A stretch of 22,938 nucleotides of DNA from Reticulomyxa filosa (GCA_000512085.1 ASPP01011507.1:1-22938), one strand, 5' to 3'; counted from the first letter of the stretch, positions 9,072 to 20,297 are shown. Made by a program: numbers and translations. Notes: a model not told the origin generated them from the sequence alone.

Positions 9072-12000
9072 ATGAGCAATAATAACGAAACATCAAATGA
9101 GCGCCTTATCCAAGCGCTATGTTCTCGGACTTTGGAAGCTATTATGAAAATGAATGATAGCTCTACACCAAACGAGCAGCGTCAACAAATCAATCAGTTT
9201 CTAACACAAGTTAGACAAAAAAAAAAAAAGCTGAAAGCAAGAAACTTTGTAAAATACGGAATGTCGCAACAACTTGAAAGACAAGCAGAGAGGAAGAGAA
9301 GGGAAAGGGGAGAGGAGTGGGACAAAAATTTTTAGATCACGAATGAGAACAAAGTAAGAGTTGGGGTGATTTAATAGACATTTCCAAAGGACAAGAACTG
9401 TTGGGCAGTATTAAATTTATTTTTAAAACAAACAAAATTGCCGGAAGAAGCTCACTTTTTTGCAGCAAATATGTTGCGCAAGAAAGTTGTGTTAGTATTC
9501 TTTTTATTTTTTATTTTTTTTAAAAAAACATAATAAAATAACAACAAGTCTGTACATGCCCCCGTTTTTTAAATTTGTGATGGTGTGTGGAACGGGAAAC
9601 GCTGATATGAATAACACAATACAGTTGTGTAAACATTTCAATCAACTGAGCCGTGATGTCCATGGTAAAATAACAGATTCTATTTTGACATTTATCATAC
9701 AATTCAAAGAGTCTTCAGTTACTTGGAAACGCTTTTTTTTTTTTTTTTTTTTCTTTGTGTTGTTTTGTACTCAAACAATAACAATTGACAATGACAAATA
9801 CTGTTTAGCAAAAAAAGATTCGAACGCAATTGGAAATTGGGCTGTCGTATATTTTCATACAAAGGCCCGATTGGCAGGACGCAGTTCAGCATTTAGTTCA
9901 GAAGTTAGCAGCGCCAGACAAAGCGTGCGTGCTGCTTGAAACGATGACACTGTTGGCAGAAGAAATCTATGATTGGAATATTCCCTTGAGCGAGAAATTG
10001 AGGAAGTCAGCTATTCAAGTTCCGTTGGTTTTGATTTGATTTGTCTCAATCATCTTTATATTATAATATATACACTTTTACATATTTACTTATATTATTT
10101 TGAAGAAAGGACAATGCGTGCAATATAAATATATTCATATATTCACATTAAAAAAAAAAACAATGTGACTAGAATTTGGAAAAACATGCAAAAAATGTAC
10201 TAATGATGCTGGAAAAATTTTTTCAAAGTACTGGTGATCGTATTGAATTGCAGTGCGCGGTAGGTTGTATGTACACATATACGTGCTTTTTTTTCTTTTT
10301 TTTTTTCCGAATGCTTTGTTCCTGGAACAAAATGCAAGCAAGGATACACAAACTGCAAATGAAAATTGAAAGGTGTTCACTTGCTTTCACGCGTGGCTAT
10401 TTGTAATGGATAATGTCAACTCCCAATTACTGGGTACCTCGAAACTGAGCGCGTGTCTATTTCAAGCGCTACAAAAAGAACCATTATTCGATATTGCCGC
10501 TCGCAGTATTTGCCGAGTAAGTAAATTGCAATTCTTTTTTTTTTTTTTTTTTTTTTGGATTTTTCTTTGTCTTCTCGTTCCCCTTTTCACTCCTTCTTCT
10601 CTCTACGGAAAAACGAGTAAAAATTCCTTATAATAAACAAACAGCTTCTTCGGCTTCAAGGACAAGTAACTGAAGATGAAGAACCAAAAGAAGGGGGTTC
10701 GGAAATGTTGAAGAAATCTTTTTCCTTCATTGTTCCAAAAGTTTTGGAGACACTGTCTGCGTTCAGTTCAGTTTGATATTCATGCATACCTTGTGCGCTT
10801 GTCCAGGCCTTTTCATTGACACACTATTGCATTTGCACATTTGTTACTGCGGTTTTTTTCATTTTTATAAGTTGTGATGATTGTGTCAATACCAGAAACT
10901 GCGTTGAAACAAGAGTCAATTGACGTCTCAAAAATCGAACAATTTACCAAGATTTATGTAGATACTGGAGATGTCTATTTGGACTGGATTTTAGAGGTAT
11001 CATTTTTTATTTGCAATTGTACATATGCACACATGTTTGTGTGTGTGTGACAAAAATGACAATAATAATAATGTAATAAATAAATATCGGAAAGGATCAT
11101 GACCCAAAATCACGACAATTGCTAGCGGCGATATTAGAGGCGACGAAATTCAAAAGCGACCAACGCATTCCTGCCTACACAATGTATTTTTGGGAACATT
11201 TTTTAGAGCCCTTTTTAATCGAAATCAAACAGATGAACCCAAACGACGACGTGGACGACTTCAGCGTCGATTTCGAACGCAATTGGCATGGATGGCCCAA
11301 ATGGTTTGTTGACAATGTGATCCCTCAATTGACCATTGTAATGGTATCCAATTGCGAATGGCCAGAAGACTCGAATGAAGAAGACGCCGACAATTTGGAT
11401 GCCATCCATTCCCATCGTTGGCAATGCAGTGATATACTAGCCAAAATCGCCAAGATTTTAAGTGCACAACATTTGCTGGAACAATTCTGCAAAATGCTCA
11501 CGTCTTTGGTCAACACATCCAATCCTTCTCCAAAAGTCAATATGCAAATTGAGGCCATTTTGTTTGCCATTCGTTCCAATTACAAAGTTTATGAAAAGCC
11601 AAAAGAAAATGAAACCCATCCATTGACTGAAGTTTTGTTGTTTAATGTTACAAATTAATGAATACATATATATATACATATATAAATAAACATTTATATA
11701 TTTACATATACATTTTTAAAAAATTTTTATTTACAGATTTTTCGCATTATTCCACAATTGAAAGCAAAAATTATCGCACTCGTTGCACTGCAATCACATT
11801 GATTGCACGCCATGCCAATTTTTTAAATGTGCGAGATGAAACGTTTGATAAGTGTATGCAATATGTTTGTCAAGGATTCCAAAATCCCAAAGTGAGTGAT
11901 GATGCTGCACATTGTATTGCCAGCGTTTGTGAAGAATTTTGTACTGAGCCCGCTTTTATTCAAAAACATTGGCCGACGCTATTGCAATTGTATGAAAGAT

Positions 12001-13681
12001 CGTTCGCTTTGTCGATTCATGACGCATGTGAACTCACACGAGGATTGGTCGTAGTCATTTGCGCTTTGAATCACTATGAAAAAGCTCAACAATGGCTCAA
12101 GGCGATCTTGGACACCCCAGTCAAATATTTAGACACGATGAGCAAAAATCATGTCAAGGAACTGCGCATTGACGAACAGCGCACGATCACGTTGTTGGAT
12201 ATCATGAAGCGTATCTCTATCATTTGGAAATTTTGTGTCTTCTCTTCCGACTTTCCTACTCGCACAACAGACGGAACTAAATTAACCCCGTTATTGGTAT
12301 TGTTTTTTCAAAAACTATGGCCTTACTTCAAAGCCATTTTGGAAACTTATAAAGTTCGCTTTTTTTTTTTTTTTTTTATCTATTTTATCCTCTTCATCTT
12401 TTGGCCCCCTTTTTTTTTTACTTTGAAAGAGACATACATTACACACAAAACAAATAAACAAAGAATGATGATGACTTGATGGAGAAAACAACTCGTGTGA
12501 TAAAACACACAATACGAAATGAACCTGAAGCTTTCCAACACTGTACAAAACAATGCTTCCTTGAAGTGCTCGAATTAACCACTCATTTATATACTCAGTC
12601 CCCAAGATCGTTATGTTTTTTTTTTGTTTGTTTGTTTTAAAATTTGTATTTGTTTGATCAATTTTGTGTACTGTGCAAATCAAAAACTATTGATGTGATT
12701 GATACTTGTCGCTATCCCCTCTCGGGTTTCTCTTCATTTAGTTGTTTCTTGTACATTATCTCGGTTTATGTAGACGAATACAACGAGTTGACGTCCATAA
12801 CTGATTACCTGAAAGATTGCTTATTGAAAGTATCTAAAACGACACTGACATTGCTATCAGCAAAAGAAAAGTTTATTTTGATTCAAAAAAAAAAAAGTAT
12901 TAAAAAAAATAAAAACAAATAAACAAATAAAAATACAACAGATTTGAAGAACGCCCAGATATTGTGGAGGATTATTTTGAATTGATTGTTTGCTACATGA
13001 AACGAACTCCATTATTGGTGTTACAACATGTGTGGCTACTTGAAAAAATATTTGTGAAAGGGCTTGATGGGATGCAAATGCAACACCGCCGTGCGTTTGA
13101 CTCTCTTTGCCAATTTTACAAATATGCCGTTGCCCTGGGGAGACCAGTGTCGCGTCGCAACAAAGAAAGAGAAAAAGACAAAAAACGAGATGAAGGAGAA
13201 TTAGGAGAATCAGATTCAAACACCGGCAGCACAGATTCACGTGATTCAGAAAGAGACCCCCGGATCATCAAATTGTTGCATGATCACGGAAGAACACTAG
13301 TTTTCCACATTATGAAAGGGCTCATGTACGAGGTCATGTTGCCTTCACTAAGTAGCTTGGAACAAGTGTTAGAAGAAATATATCAGCTCAACAAATCCAC
13401 GTTAAAAGAGCAAATGAAATATTGCCTGGAACAGTTATGCAATATATTTTATTTATTACATATAAATATATGTAATTTTTTTACGTGGCCTTTAATGTTT
13501 GTTTGGATGTTGTGTATGCATTGGTAATAGAAATAGCGAATTCAACATACCAACAGAAGACCCGTCACCCAAGGAATTTTTTGAAGCATACTTTCAGTCC
13601 AAGCACCACAACGACCGGCGAAGATGCGTATCTGAACTATGGAAAGCAGCTGAACGATATTTGTTGCGAACCAAATATTAA
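9072..13681 (+). CDS. TNPO3: Transportin-3 / Mtr10-type nuclear import receptor
   Basis: Importin-beta superfamily, HEAT-repeat receptor that carries SR proteins and related cargo into the nucleus and releases them on Ran-GTP. Exons: 9072-9209, 9359-9407, 9448-9488, 9625-9717, 9809-10018, 10173-10259, 10373-10516, 10645-10765, 10896-10996, 11095-~11646, ~11737-12353, 12464-12609, 12742-12870, 12942-13433, 13531-13681. Remembered human TNPO3 aligns along the whole length: HFFAANMLRKKV with CYFAAQTMKMKI, PDWQDAVQHLVQK with PSWKGCVQTLVEK, SCFLYIISVYVDEY with SCFLYLGSILVDEY, and RPDIVEDYFELI with HPDTVDDLFRLA. The product is about 1,020 residues against 923 in human. Part of the excess is a charged insert at 13141-13257. 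The exon 10/11 junction lacks a GT-AG pair in phase. An in-frame ATG at 9015 could add 19 residues. The exon 3 acceptor could also be at 9450. Confidence 0.9.
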
Positions 13682-15388
13682 TGTTCACTACATATTCTTT
13701 TTTTTTGCTGTTTTTATTTTCTATTTTTTTTTTTTTTTTTTCTTTTTTAATTTATTTATTTTAAGTTTTTTGGTTTGCACTTGCGTGTATTTTTGTAGTT
13801 TTGAGTTCTTCTTTGTGGTCCAACTTTGATCTTTCGAAATGTTGGTGGCTCGCTATCGCAAATGTTGTGTGAGATACTCAATCCATTTTTTTTTATGATC
13901 TTTACAAAACTGACGAGAATTACCTACATTCTACCAAACTACACATTATTCTTATACTCGCGAAATTTTCACTTTTTTGGGTATTGCTCATTGATGAATA
14001 AATCTTAAAGCGGTGCTTTGCTTATCACGAAATACTGAAACATATTACTGAGGGATAACACATGATTTTTATCGAAATACATAGCAGCGAATTACTTTTT
14101 TTTCGTTAGCAATTTAACCTTAAAATACCGTCAAATGAAGATATAGCTATTCATTTCTGGTAAAATCCACAAAACAAATTTGTGATAATGTTATTTTAAA
14201 CTATGTTTGACTAAAACAAAAAAATTCTATGTATAGAAAAATTATCCAAAAACACTCAAATTTTGTAAAAATAGATAATCTGACAATATATGGAAAAAAG
14301 TTTATTTTGAAATATTATTATTGTATTTCCATTTGGAACATATATGAACTTTTGAAGAATTTCTTTTAAGAATCAGAAAATATTGTGAAACTATCAATTC
14401 TGAAAGCACAAAAGTGAAAGAAATAAAACGAAAAGATTTTAACTTTTATATCGATGTCGAACATGGATATCTTTCATATATTGATATATTTAGTCTGAAA
14501 TTTATGAAAAATTTATATATACAACAATAAAAGCAGTAGAAGTTGAATAATAATATTAACAAATGTAACAAAAGATTCTTTATCATCATTGACAAATAAT
14601 GATATTAACTTAAGAAGCAGAATGTCGTAATATGACATCAAGCCAAGTGATAAAAAATTTTGAAAAGAACAAAGCTAGATTATGATAATGTCGAAAATGA
14701 AAGATTACAATCGAATAAGAAACAAAAACTTCAAAGTTTAGAAAGAAACTAACTTATATTTTAGTGCAATCTGAAAATAAAGAATAACAATTGGACGATG
14801 AAAATGTATTTAAGAAAGGAAAAAAATTCCGAAAAAATTACTTTTGCAATAGAAGTACTACATTAGTATTTACGAATGTAATGTGACAAGTGAAAATGAT
14901 CACAAATCCAAAAGAAAAATACAAAGTTCGGAATCACAAAGATATTGTGATGAAACCAAAAAATAAAATCTAACAAACGAGTAGGTGAACAAGAAAAATG
15001 AAAACATAAATAGAAGTCAGAATAAAGATCAATATGATAAAATAATAGATTGAATTGCAGCATTACAAGTAACATTGCAGCAATTATTCAAGCAATCTCA
15101 TTATTATTAAACCAAGAATGAAAATTTGAAATGATTTCTTAACAAATCCTTTGAAAATTAAAATTTTTGATAAAATTTGTTTAAAAAAAAAGCTGAATTA
15201 GTTGTTTAGTTATATTTTGTACTTTTTCGTTTGCCTATTTTAGACAAGTTCTTTTTAAACTTATTTTGTTTGCTTCAAAAAAAGACAATATATTAATAAA
15301 CCAAAATAGACAAATTCATGATTGTGTTCTAGCCGAGAGAAAGTGAGAATCAGACACTAAGCGATATCTGTTCTCTAGAATTCAAGAA
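13682..15388. other. Long AT-rich intergenic region
   Basis: About 1.7 kb after the importin stop, opening with T-rich 3' flank (13698-13770) and an AATAAA at 13997-14002 that may be a polyadenylation signal. The remainder, 14010-15330, is nearly featureless AT-rich DNA. I found no coding exon, RNA gene or transposon end. Two short similar stretches (TTTTAGACAAGTTC near 15240 and AAATAGACAAATTC near 15305) are the only repeat noticed. Confidence 0.5.
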
Positions 15389-15544
15389 ATGCAAAAAAGA
15401 GAAAACATCCTAATTTTAAGGGCTATCATTAACCTTGCGCACTTTGTCCCAGAGATTACAAATATGGGTTTTGAAAATGAAAGCCATGCTGCGCTACACA
15501 ACAGTATGTTTCCATACACAATTCAAATTATCAGCGATGAGTAG
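15389..15544 (+). CDS. Doubtful small ORF with a UBA-like MGF motif
   Basis: A 51-residue reading frame begins at ATG 15389 and stops at TAG 15542-15544. It is open upstream to a TGA near 15347. Its composition is protein-like, unlike the DNA to its left, and it contains ITNMGFENESHAALH, reminiscent of the MGF...AL core of a UBA domain. The spacing is one residue short, and no flanking exon could be joined by GT-AG. The plus frame 15435-15692 and a minus frame over the same DNA (GCTTTCATTTTC complement, reading MAFIFKTHICNLWDKVRK) also look partly coding. This may be a fragment, a pseudogene piece, or unplaced terminal sequence of the convergent PUB-ART gene. Confidence 0.25.
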   Translation: MQKRENILILRAIINLAHFVPEITNMGFENESHAALHNSMFPYTIQIISDE

Positions 15545-15626
15545 TCAAATGGATACATTGCTTTTTATTTGTGTCCTTTTACCAAAATGTGAACGTATTG
15601 ATCAAATCCGTTGCTACAATTTTTTT

Positions 15627-18514
15627 TCAAATTCTAATTGCATTGGGCAAGCTTTTTTGTATCTTTTTCACAAAATGGCAAACCTTGATTGATTGTAAAT
15701 AAAGCTGCGCTTTCAATGGCTGACCAACTTTTTGCAAATAATTTTTTTTAAAAAGAAAATAACAAAATAAGTTGACTTCATTGTTGCAGCAGCGTTTTTG
15801 CTCAAATTTGCTTGCTAGTTCTTCGAATTTTTGCTTATTTTTGGCTTTTCTTTTCCATTCTTGAAACTGATGTAATAGCTCTTTTGCTGCATTTACACCT
15901 TCTTTGTAACAATGTTTCAGTGCAATATAAATTACGTTCAAATCAAATGAGTGGTTCCACAATCTACTAATTTGAAGAGTTTGGTCAAAGAATTGATCAT
16001 ATTTCGTCCATGTCAATAATATCGTTTGTATGTCATCACTTTCATTCTCTATTGATGCATTCCACGCATTTTCTTGATGGTTTTTGTCATTACCAAAAAT
16101 ATTTGATCTTGAAAACAAAATTTCACGCTCATGTTTAAATGGGGTTATCCATAATACATCGCAACTGTTTATTCCACTTGCTCGCCTCATTGAAGGATGA
16201 AAATGTAAAATACATCCTTTACCCTTACAAAAATCCTTTGCTATTTCTATATCATCAGAAGTACTGACATGACTGATAAAAAATCCTGCTTTAATTTCTT
16301 TAATATTTTTCAATTTCACTCCTTTCAGTCCACAATATAGTTCCATGTCAGTTTCTTCTCTTCTTTCATGTGAGCACAAAATGTTGATGGCCTCACACAA
16401 ATACATATCAAAATACGGCCATTTATGATGTCTAAACTGGATTTGGTCACTGCTAAATTTAGAATTGCAATCGTCTGCACAATACAATAATAGTGCACAA
16501 ATGTTATATAAATGAAGAGGGTATCCCATGCCCTTGTGGATGTCATCGTAATATAATTTTTTCACTTTCCTGATTATTGGAAATTTGTTTAATGTTAATA
16601 AACTTGGATCGTCTTCTTTGTAACCGAAGTCTTGTGGAAGGACTTTTGGAACTCTTTCAGATTCAAACAGAGAACTCTGACAACCGTTTTTAATTATCTC
16701 ATGAAATAACTCTTTCAATCTATCTGGTATTGTATTTGTCAATGTACTGTCTTCAATTTTTTTTAGTTTGCCAACATCGCATTCATATAACAACGGATTA
16801 TATTGCGATTTGTCCACTGATTGTCCACTAAAATCGACTTTGAAATCATCGTTAAGTTCTTTCCTTATTATCTTAACGGTATGTTCAAGAGGTACCATGG
16901 AATAGTATTCAATTGCCCAAGCAGGCCGAATTTGTGGAAAGTATTTGATGTGCTCGTAGAGCTTATACAATAACACATCTTTGCTAACATTTAAAGGGAT
17001 TTGCGGCTGGCATTTGTCAAATTCACATTTGTATAATATCACTCCATTTTTTCCATATTCAAATTTCCCTTTGCTTTGCAGTTTACGTTTTATTCTTTCA
17101 AGTCCTTGTTTCAGAGTAACTTTGAAAGGATCCAATGCCTCATAATAAATTTTGCTTTCATTTTTCCACATCACGTAAAAAGAATTGAATTCCTTTCAGT
17201 TCATTTTACGTGGGTAATTTTGATTACTCCGTTTGGTTTTGTGCCAGAAGGAGGAAAAAAGATCAAGATAGTGTTTTTTCTTTTTAACTGAGCAAAAATT
17301 TGAAAAATTATCTCTTTCAATGACATCTTGCATGCGAAAGTGCCAGCGTTTGTTGAGAACGAGACCACACCATTTCGTTTGATTAGTCTCAACTTCCGAA
17401 AAATGATTTTCCCATAGGACGTTGATATCAAACTCAAATATGTTAGTTGGATCTCCAACTTGCAATACCCTAACCCCTACAGGTTCACTTTTTTGATTAA
17501 ACAGCAGAATTTGCCGATGATCGTAGTCAAATGCTATTTGATATTCTTTCCATGAATTATCATTTTCCTTTATGCACACCACCTCTGGAATACCCATCCT
17601 TTTTTTGTATCTTTATTTAAAAGCCAAACAATACAATGAATATCTCCTAAAAAAAAAAAAAAAGAATGAAAATGTATACATTTTTTGTGTTTTAATCAAG
17701 CCATAATAACGTTCCCATAAATCTAACATATCAACATCATTTTTACGCCAAACATTGCTACTGTCTCGCTGGAAACCCATTTCACATAGTTTCGTTTCCA
17801 TAATGCTCACAACTCCGCCATAATTAGCACCTTGTTCGTTACATTGCTGCTCTAACGTTTTACACAATATATCATGATTGACCACACGATATTTGCTTTT
17901 TGTTGGTTTTTTCAATATATTAGCCAATATGAATAAACAAGATTCACGCACTATTTTCTCTTCCTTTCCTTCTTTCATCCTATTTGTCCCAACAAAGTAT
18001 GTTTGTATCAATAGCATTCTCACAAACATTCTTTTTTTTTTTTTTTACTTGCTGAGATCATATGTGGAACACATTTCTTCCAGTTTCAGGTAAGTATCCA
18101 AATAAAAACGATTACATTGCTCCCATACACCTGAAATTGTTTCTGTTTCGATACGATCAGCAAATTTTTTCGTCAGCTCTTTAAAATGCTTTGTTTTTAC
18201 AATTCTATCGATTCATTTTTGTTTTGTTTAGTGGTGTGTTGCAAGGATAAACAACGAACACAGCGGGTTAATTTGTAGTAACTTGGTCGCTTCAATGTCC
18301 ACCTCAAGAAAATTAGGCGGTTGTTGAAGTGTTTTTCAAAAACTTTTTCCTCTTTGCGTCTGCAATCATTTTGGTTGACTCCGAAATAATGGTTATGAAA
18401 AATAATTATTTTTTTCCTTTCCCCTTCCGGTTTGTTTTCTGAAGACTGTGTCACAAAGTGATTGAGATGCATAATGCACAGAAGATGCCAAAAAAGAACA
18501 GACGATGAAAACAT
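15627..18514 (-). CDS. PUB-like domain fused to an ADP-ribosyltransferase-like domain
   Basis: Six exons close in frame at 863 residues: 18514-18344, 18302-18253, 18204-18049, 18018-17680, 17598-17289, 17192-15627. Residues about 145-225 read as a PUB domain, the module of PNGase and UBX proteins that binds the p97/VCP C-terminus: CLFILANILKKPTKSKYRVV, then a hydrophobic helix and LCEMGFQ. Residues about 242-342 contain WKEY and IFEFDINV, faintly WWE-like but unassigned. From about 540 an ART-like fold follows: ELYCGL (C629 where Arg is usual), VSTSDD (Ser-Thr-Ser near 652), and EREILF (E697, E699, the E-x-E catalytic pattern). The C-terminal 120 residues are helical and basic. The first 22 residues resemble a signal peptide, odd beside a cytosolic PUB. 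An alternative acceptor at 17647 would end the protein after the PUB half. It could also be two tightly packed genes. Confidence 0.62.
17680..18018 (-). other. Exon carrying the PUB-like domain
   Basis: This 339-nt exon encodes almost the whole PUB-like segment. Visible family features are the N-I-L-x-x-P-x-x-x-K-Y-R stretch, a following amphipathic helix, and the M-G-F turn near the end. In known PUB domains these build the p97-binding face. It ends at a GTATAC donor in phase 2. The first residues (LLIQTYFVGTNRMKEGKEEK) form a lead-in helix. Confidence 0.62.
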
Positions 18515-18678
18515 TTTAAAAAGTGAATTTCTTATAAAAGATAATTTGATTTCATCGCAAAATTGTAGAATGTAAAAAGTTCAAATAAAATGGAGAATAT
18601 TGTCCAATTGAAATTGTGTCACACTGTTCAAATTGAACATATGTTATTTTTGATAAAAAAATTGTGTTAATCATTTCT

Positions 18679-19895
18679 TCAGTCAGTATTTTCGAATCCT
18701 GACTGGACCAATTCGCGTTCAACGCCACCCAAGAATTTTTCTAAAATGTCTTGAAACTCGAGTAAATCGATAGTGTCATTTTCTCCGGCCAATTGTTTGA
18801 AGGTGCCCATGGCCTCAAACTGTTCTCGTTGTTTTTTGGGCAATCGTCCTTTAAACCGTTCATATTCTTTCGCGCTCATGCCTTTAATTTATGGTAAAAA
18901 CAAAAAAGGGGAAGGAAAAAGATTAGTCAGCAATACATTTTGGGGAAAAAAAGTTGATTTGTTATACACACACCAGCTTCCCCATCCTTGAATGCCACAT
19001 CATAGTATACATTAAGAAGGGATGCCTTTTCATTCGCCAGCGCCACGGTGCGCATATCGCGAAAAATTCCTGTCATATTGTCCAACAGCGATGCAATGTC
19101 CTAGTGGCAATTTATTATTTCAAAAACAAACAAAAGAGTTATCCTCCCAAAAACTTTTTTTTTTTATTGTGAAAATCAGAGTTTTTTATTTTTACAAAAA
19201 AAAATCTCAATAACTTCATTTTTGCCCACCACTTTCTCCAGCTCTTGTCTCAAATCATCAAATGCACTCAATTGTTGATTCAATTCGTCGGTAGACCCTT
19301 TCAAGCCATCCACAGAGGATTGGATTTGAGATACTTCTCCTGACAGTTTTGCTTTTGTTTCTTTCAGTTGGCCTATTTCATCTTTTTTTTTTTTTTTGCA
19401 AAAAAAAAACAAATTTGTATACGTGTTTACCTTTTTTCCTCCAATCATCCCCCATTTTACAAGACCAAAACGTTAGGCCAAAAACGAAAAAAAAAATTAT
19501 TCTACTCACAAGAATATGAGAGGTTTGAGCTTTCATTTACTACCTTCATATTTTTTGTTTTCTCCTTTCAATCGATCAATTTCATCTTGGATTGTACCCC
19601 ATTTGTAGACACCCCAAGCTCCAAATAATCCCCCTATGAAACTAGTTCCTAAAAGCTCCCATACGAGCATTTTTCCTAGTGCTGTACTGACCAATCCCAT
19701 AATCAGCGCAGCAATAGCAAACAGAAAGAAAAGCAAGAAAACGGGCACAACCAATTTTGTCAGCTTTGCAAGTAGTGCCAGCGCACGGTTCGGACTTTTT
19801 TCGTCATTTATTTCAGAATAGGAATCAGAGTTTTCTGGAAATTCTGACAATAGCTTTTCTTTCGCATTATTGTTTGCACTCGTATTAGACGACAT
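18679..19895 (-). CDS. Two-span membrane protein with coiled coil and EF-hand-like tail
   Basis: Four exons (19895-19544, 19381-19215, 19100-18974, 18881-18679) join in frame to 282 residues, ending at TGA 18681-18679. The N-terminus (1-45) is polar and acidic. Two hydrophobic spans follow, about 48-71 (VVPVFLLFFLFAIAALIMGL) and 77-97 (LVWELLGTSFIGGLFGAWGV). Residues 102-172 form a coiled coil with heptad Leu/Ile. The C-terminal part reads FKDGEAGMSAKEYERF and AGENDTIDLLEFQDIL (247-262), the second resembling an EF-hand loop with D, N, D, T, D and a Glu at the last position. I recall similar membrane, coiled-coil, EF-hand-like proteins in diatoms and other protists without known function. Calcium binding is unproven. 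The start is the ATG at 19895. It lies head to head with the alkylglycerol monooxygenase gene, 402 nt apart. Confidence 0.75.
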
Positions 19896-20297
19896 AGCTG
19901 CAAAATAAATGGAAGATGAGAATTTTACCAGAAATTTCGTGCTCCTTAGTAACACTGCACCAAAGCGTAGAAAGGAAGGCTAATTTGGTCGCAGGTGGTG
20001 ATATCTCACAGGAAAAATTTAAAACCTTTGGCATATCAATGAAAATATTTTACAGATAGCCGATCGCGTGCTTTCATTTCGTTGTGTATTTTGATTGTAA
20101 TATTACCTTGGAAATTGTTAAATTTTTATTTTTTTTAAACAGCTGTGGCATGGTTTAAAATGCCTTTTACACTGTTTAAGTGATTGCAGTCTTCAAAGGC
20201 ATAATTTACTTTCAGTTTTGTTTTAAAGTAATACGAAAAAAGTAGTCCAAGAAAGCAAGGAACATTTTGAACCTTTGTAAATTATGTGTTTGAAAAC
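19896..20297. promoter_or_regulatory. Divergent intergenic region, presumed promoters for two genes
   Basis: 402 nt separates the ATG of the membrane coiled-coil gene (minus) from the ATG of alkylglycerol monooxygenase (plus). It must hold both 5' UTRs and promoters. It is less homopolymeric than the other spacers and includes a CAGCTG at 20141-20146. I cannot identify a TATA box or initiator with confidence. Confidence 0.35.

Noticed and set aside
13682-14008. Frames rich in Phe directly after the importin stop
   Set aside because: They derive from T-rich 3' flanking sequence; the importin already ends where the family ends.
14863-15075. 70-codon minus-strand frame in the AT-rich spacer
   Set aside because: Composition is that of random AT-rich DNA and no splice partners or family resemblance were found.
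17196-17597. The 17289-17598 exon as a certain WWE domain
   Set aside because: Only a few residues agree (WKEY, FEFDI); without a profile search the assignment is not supportable.
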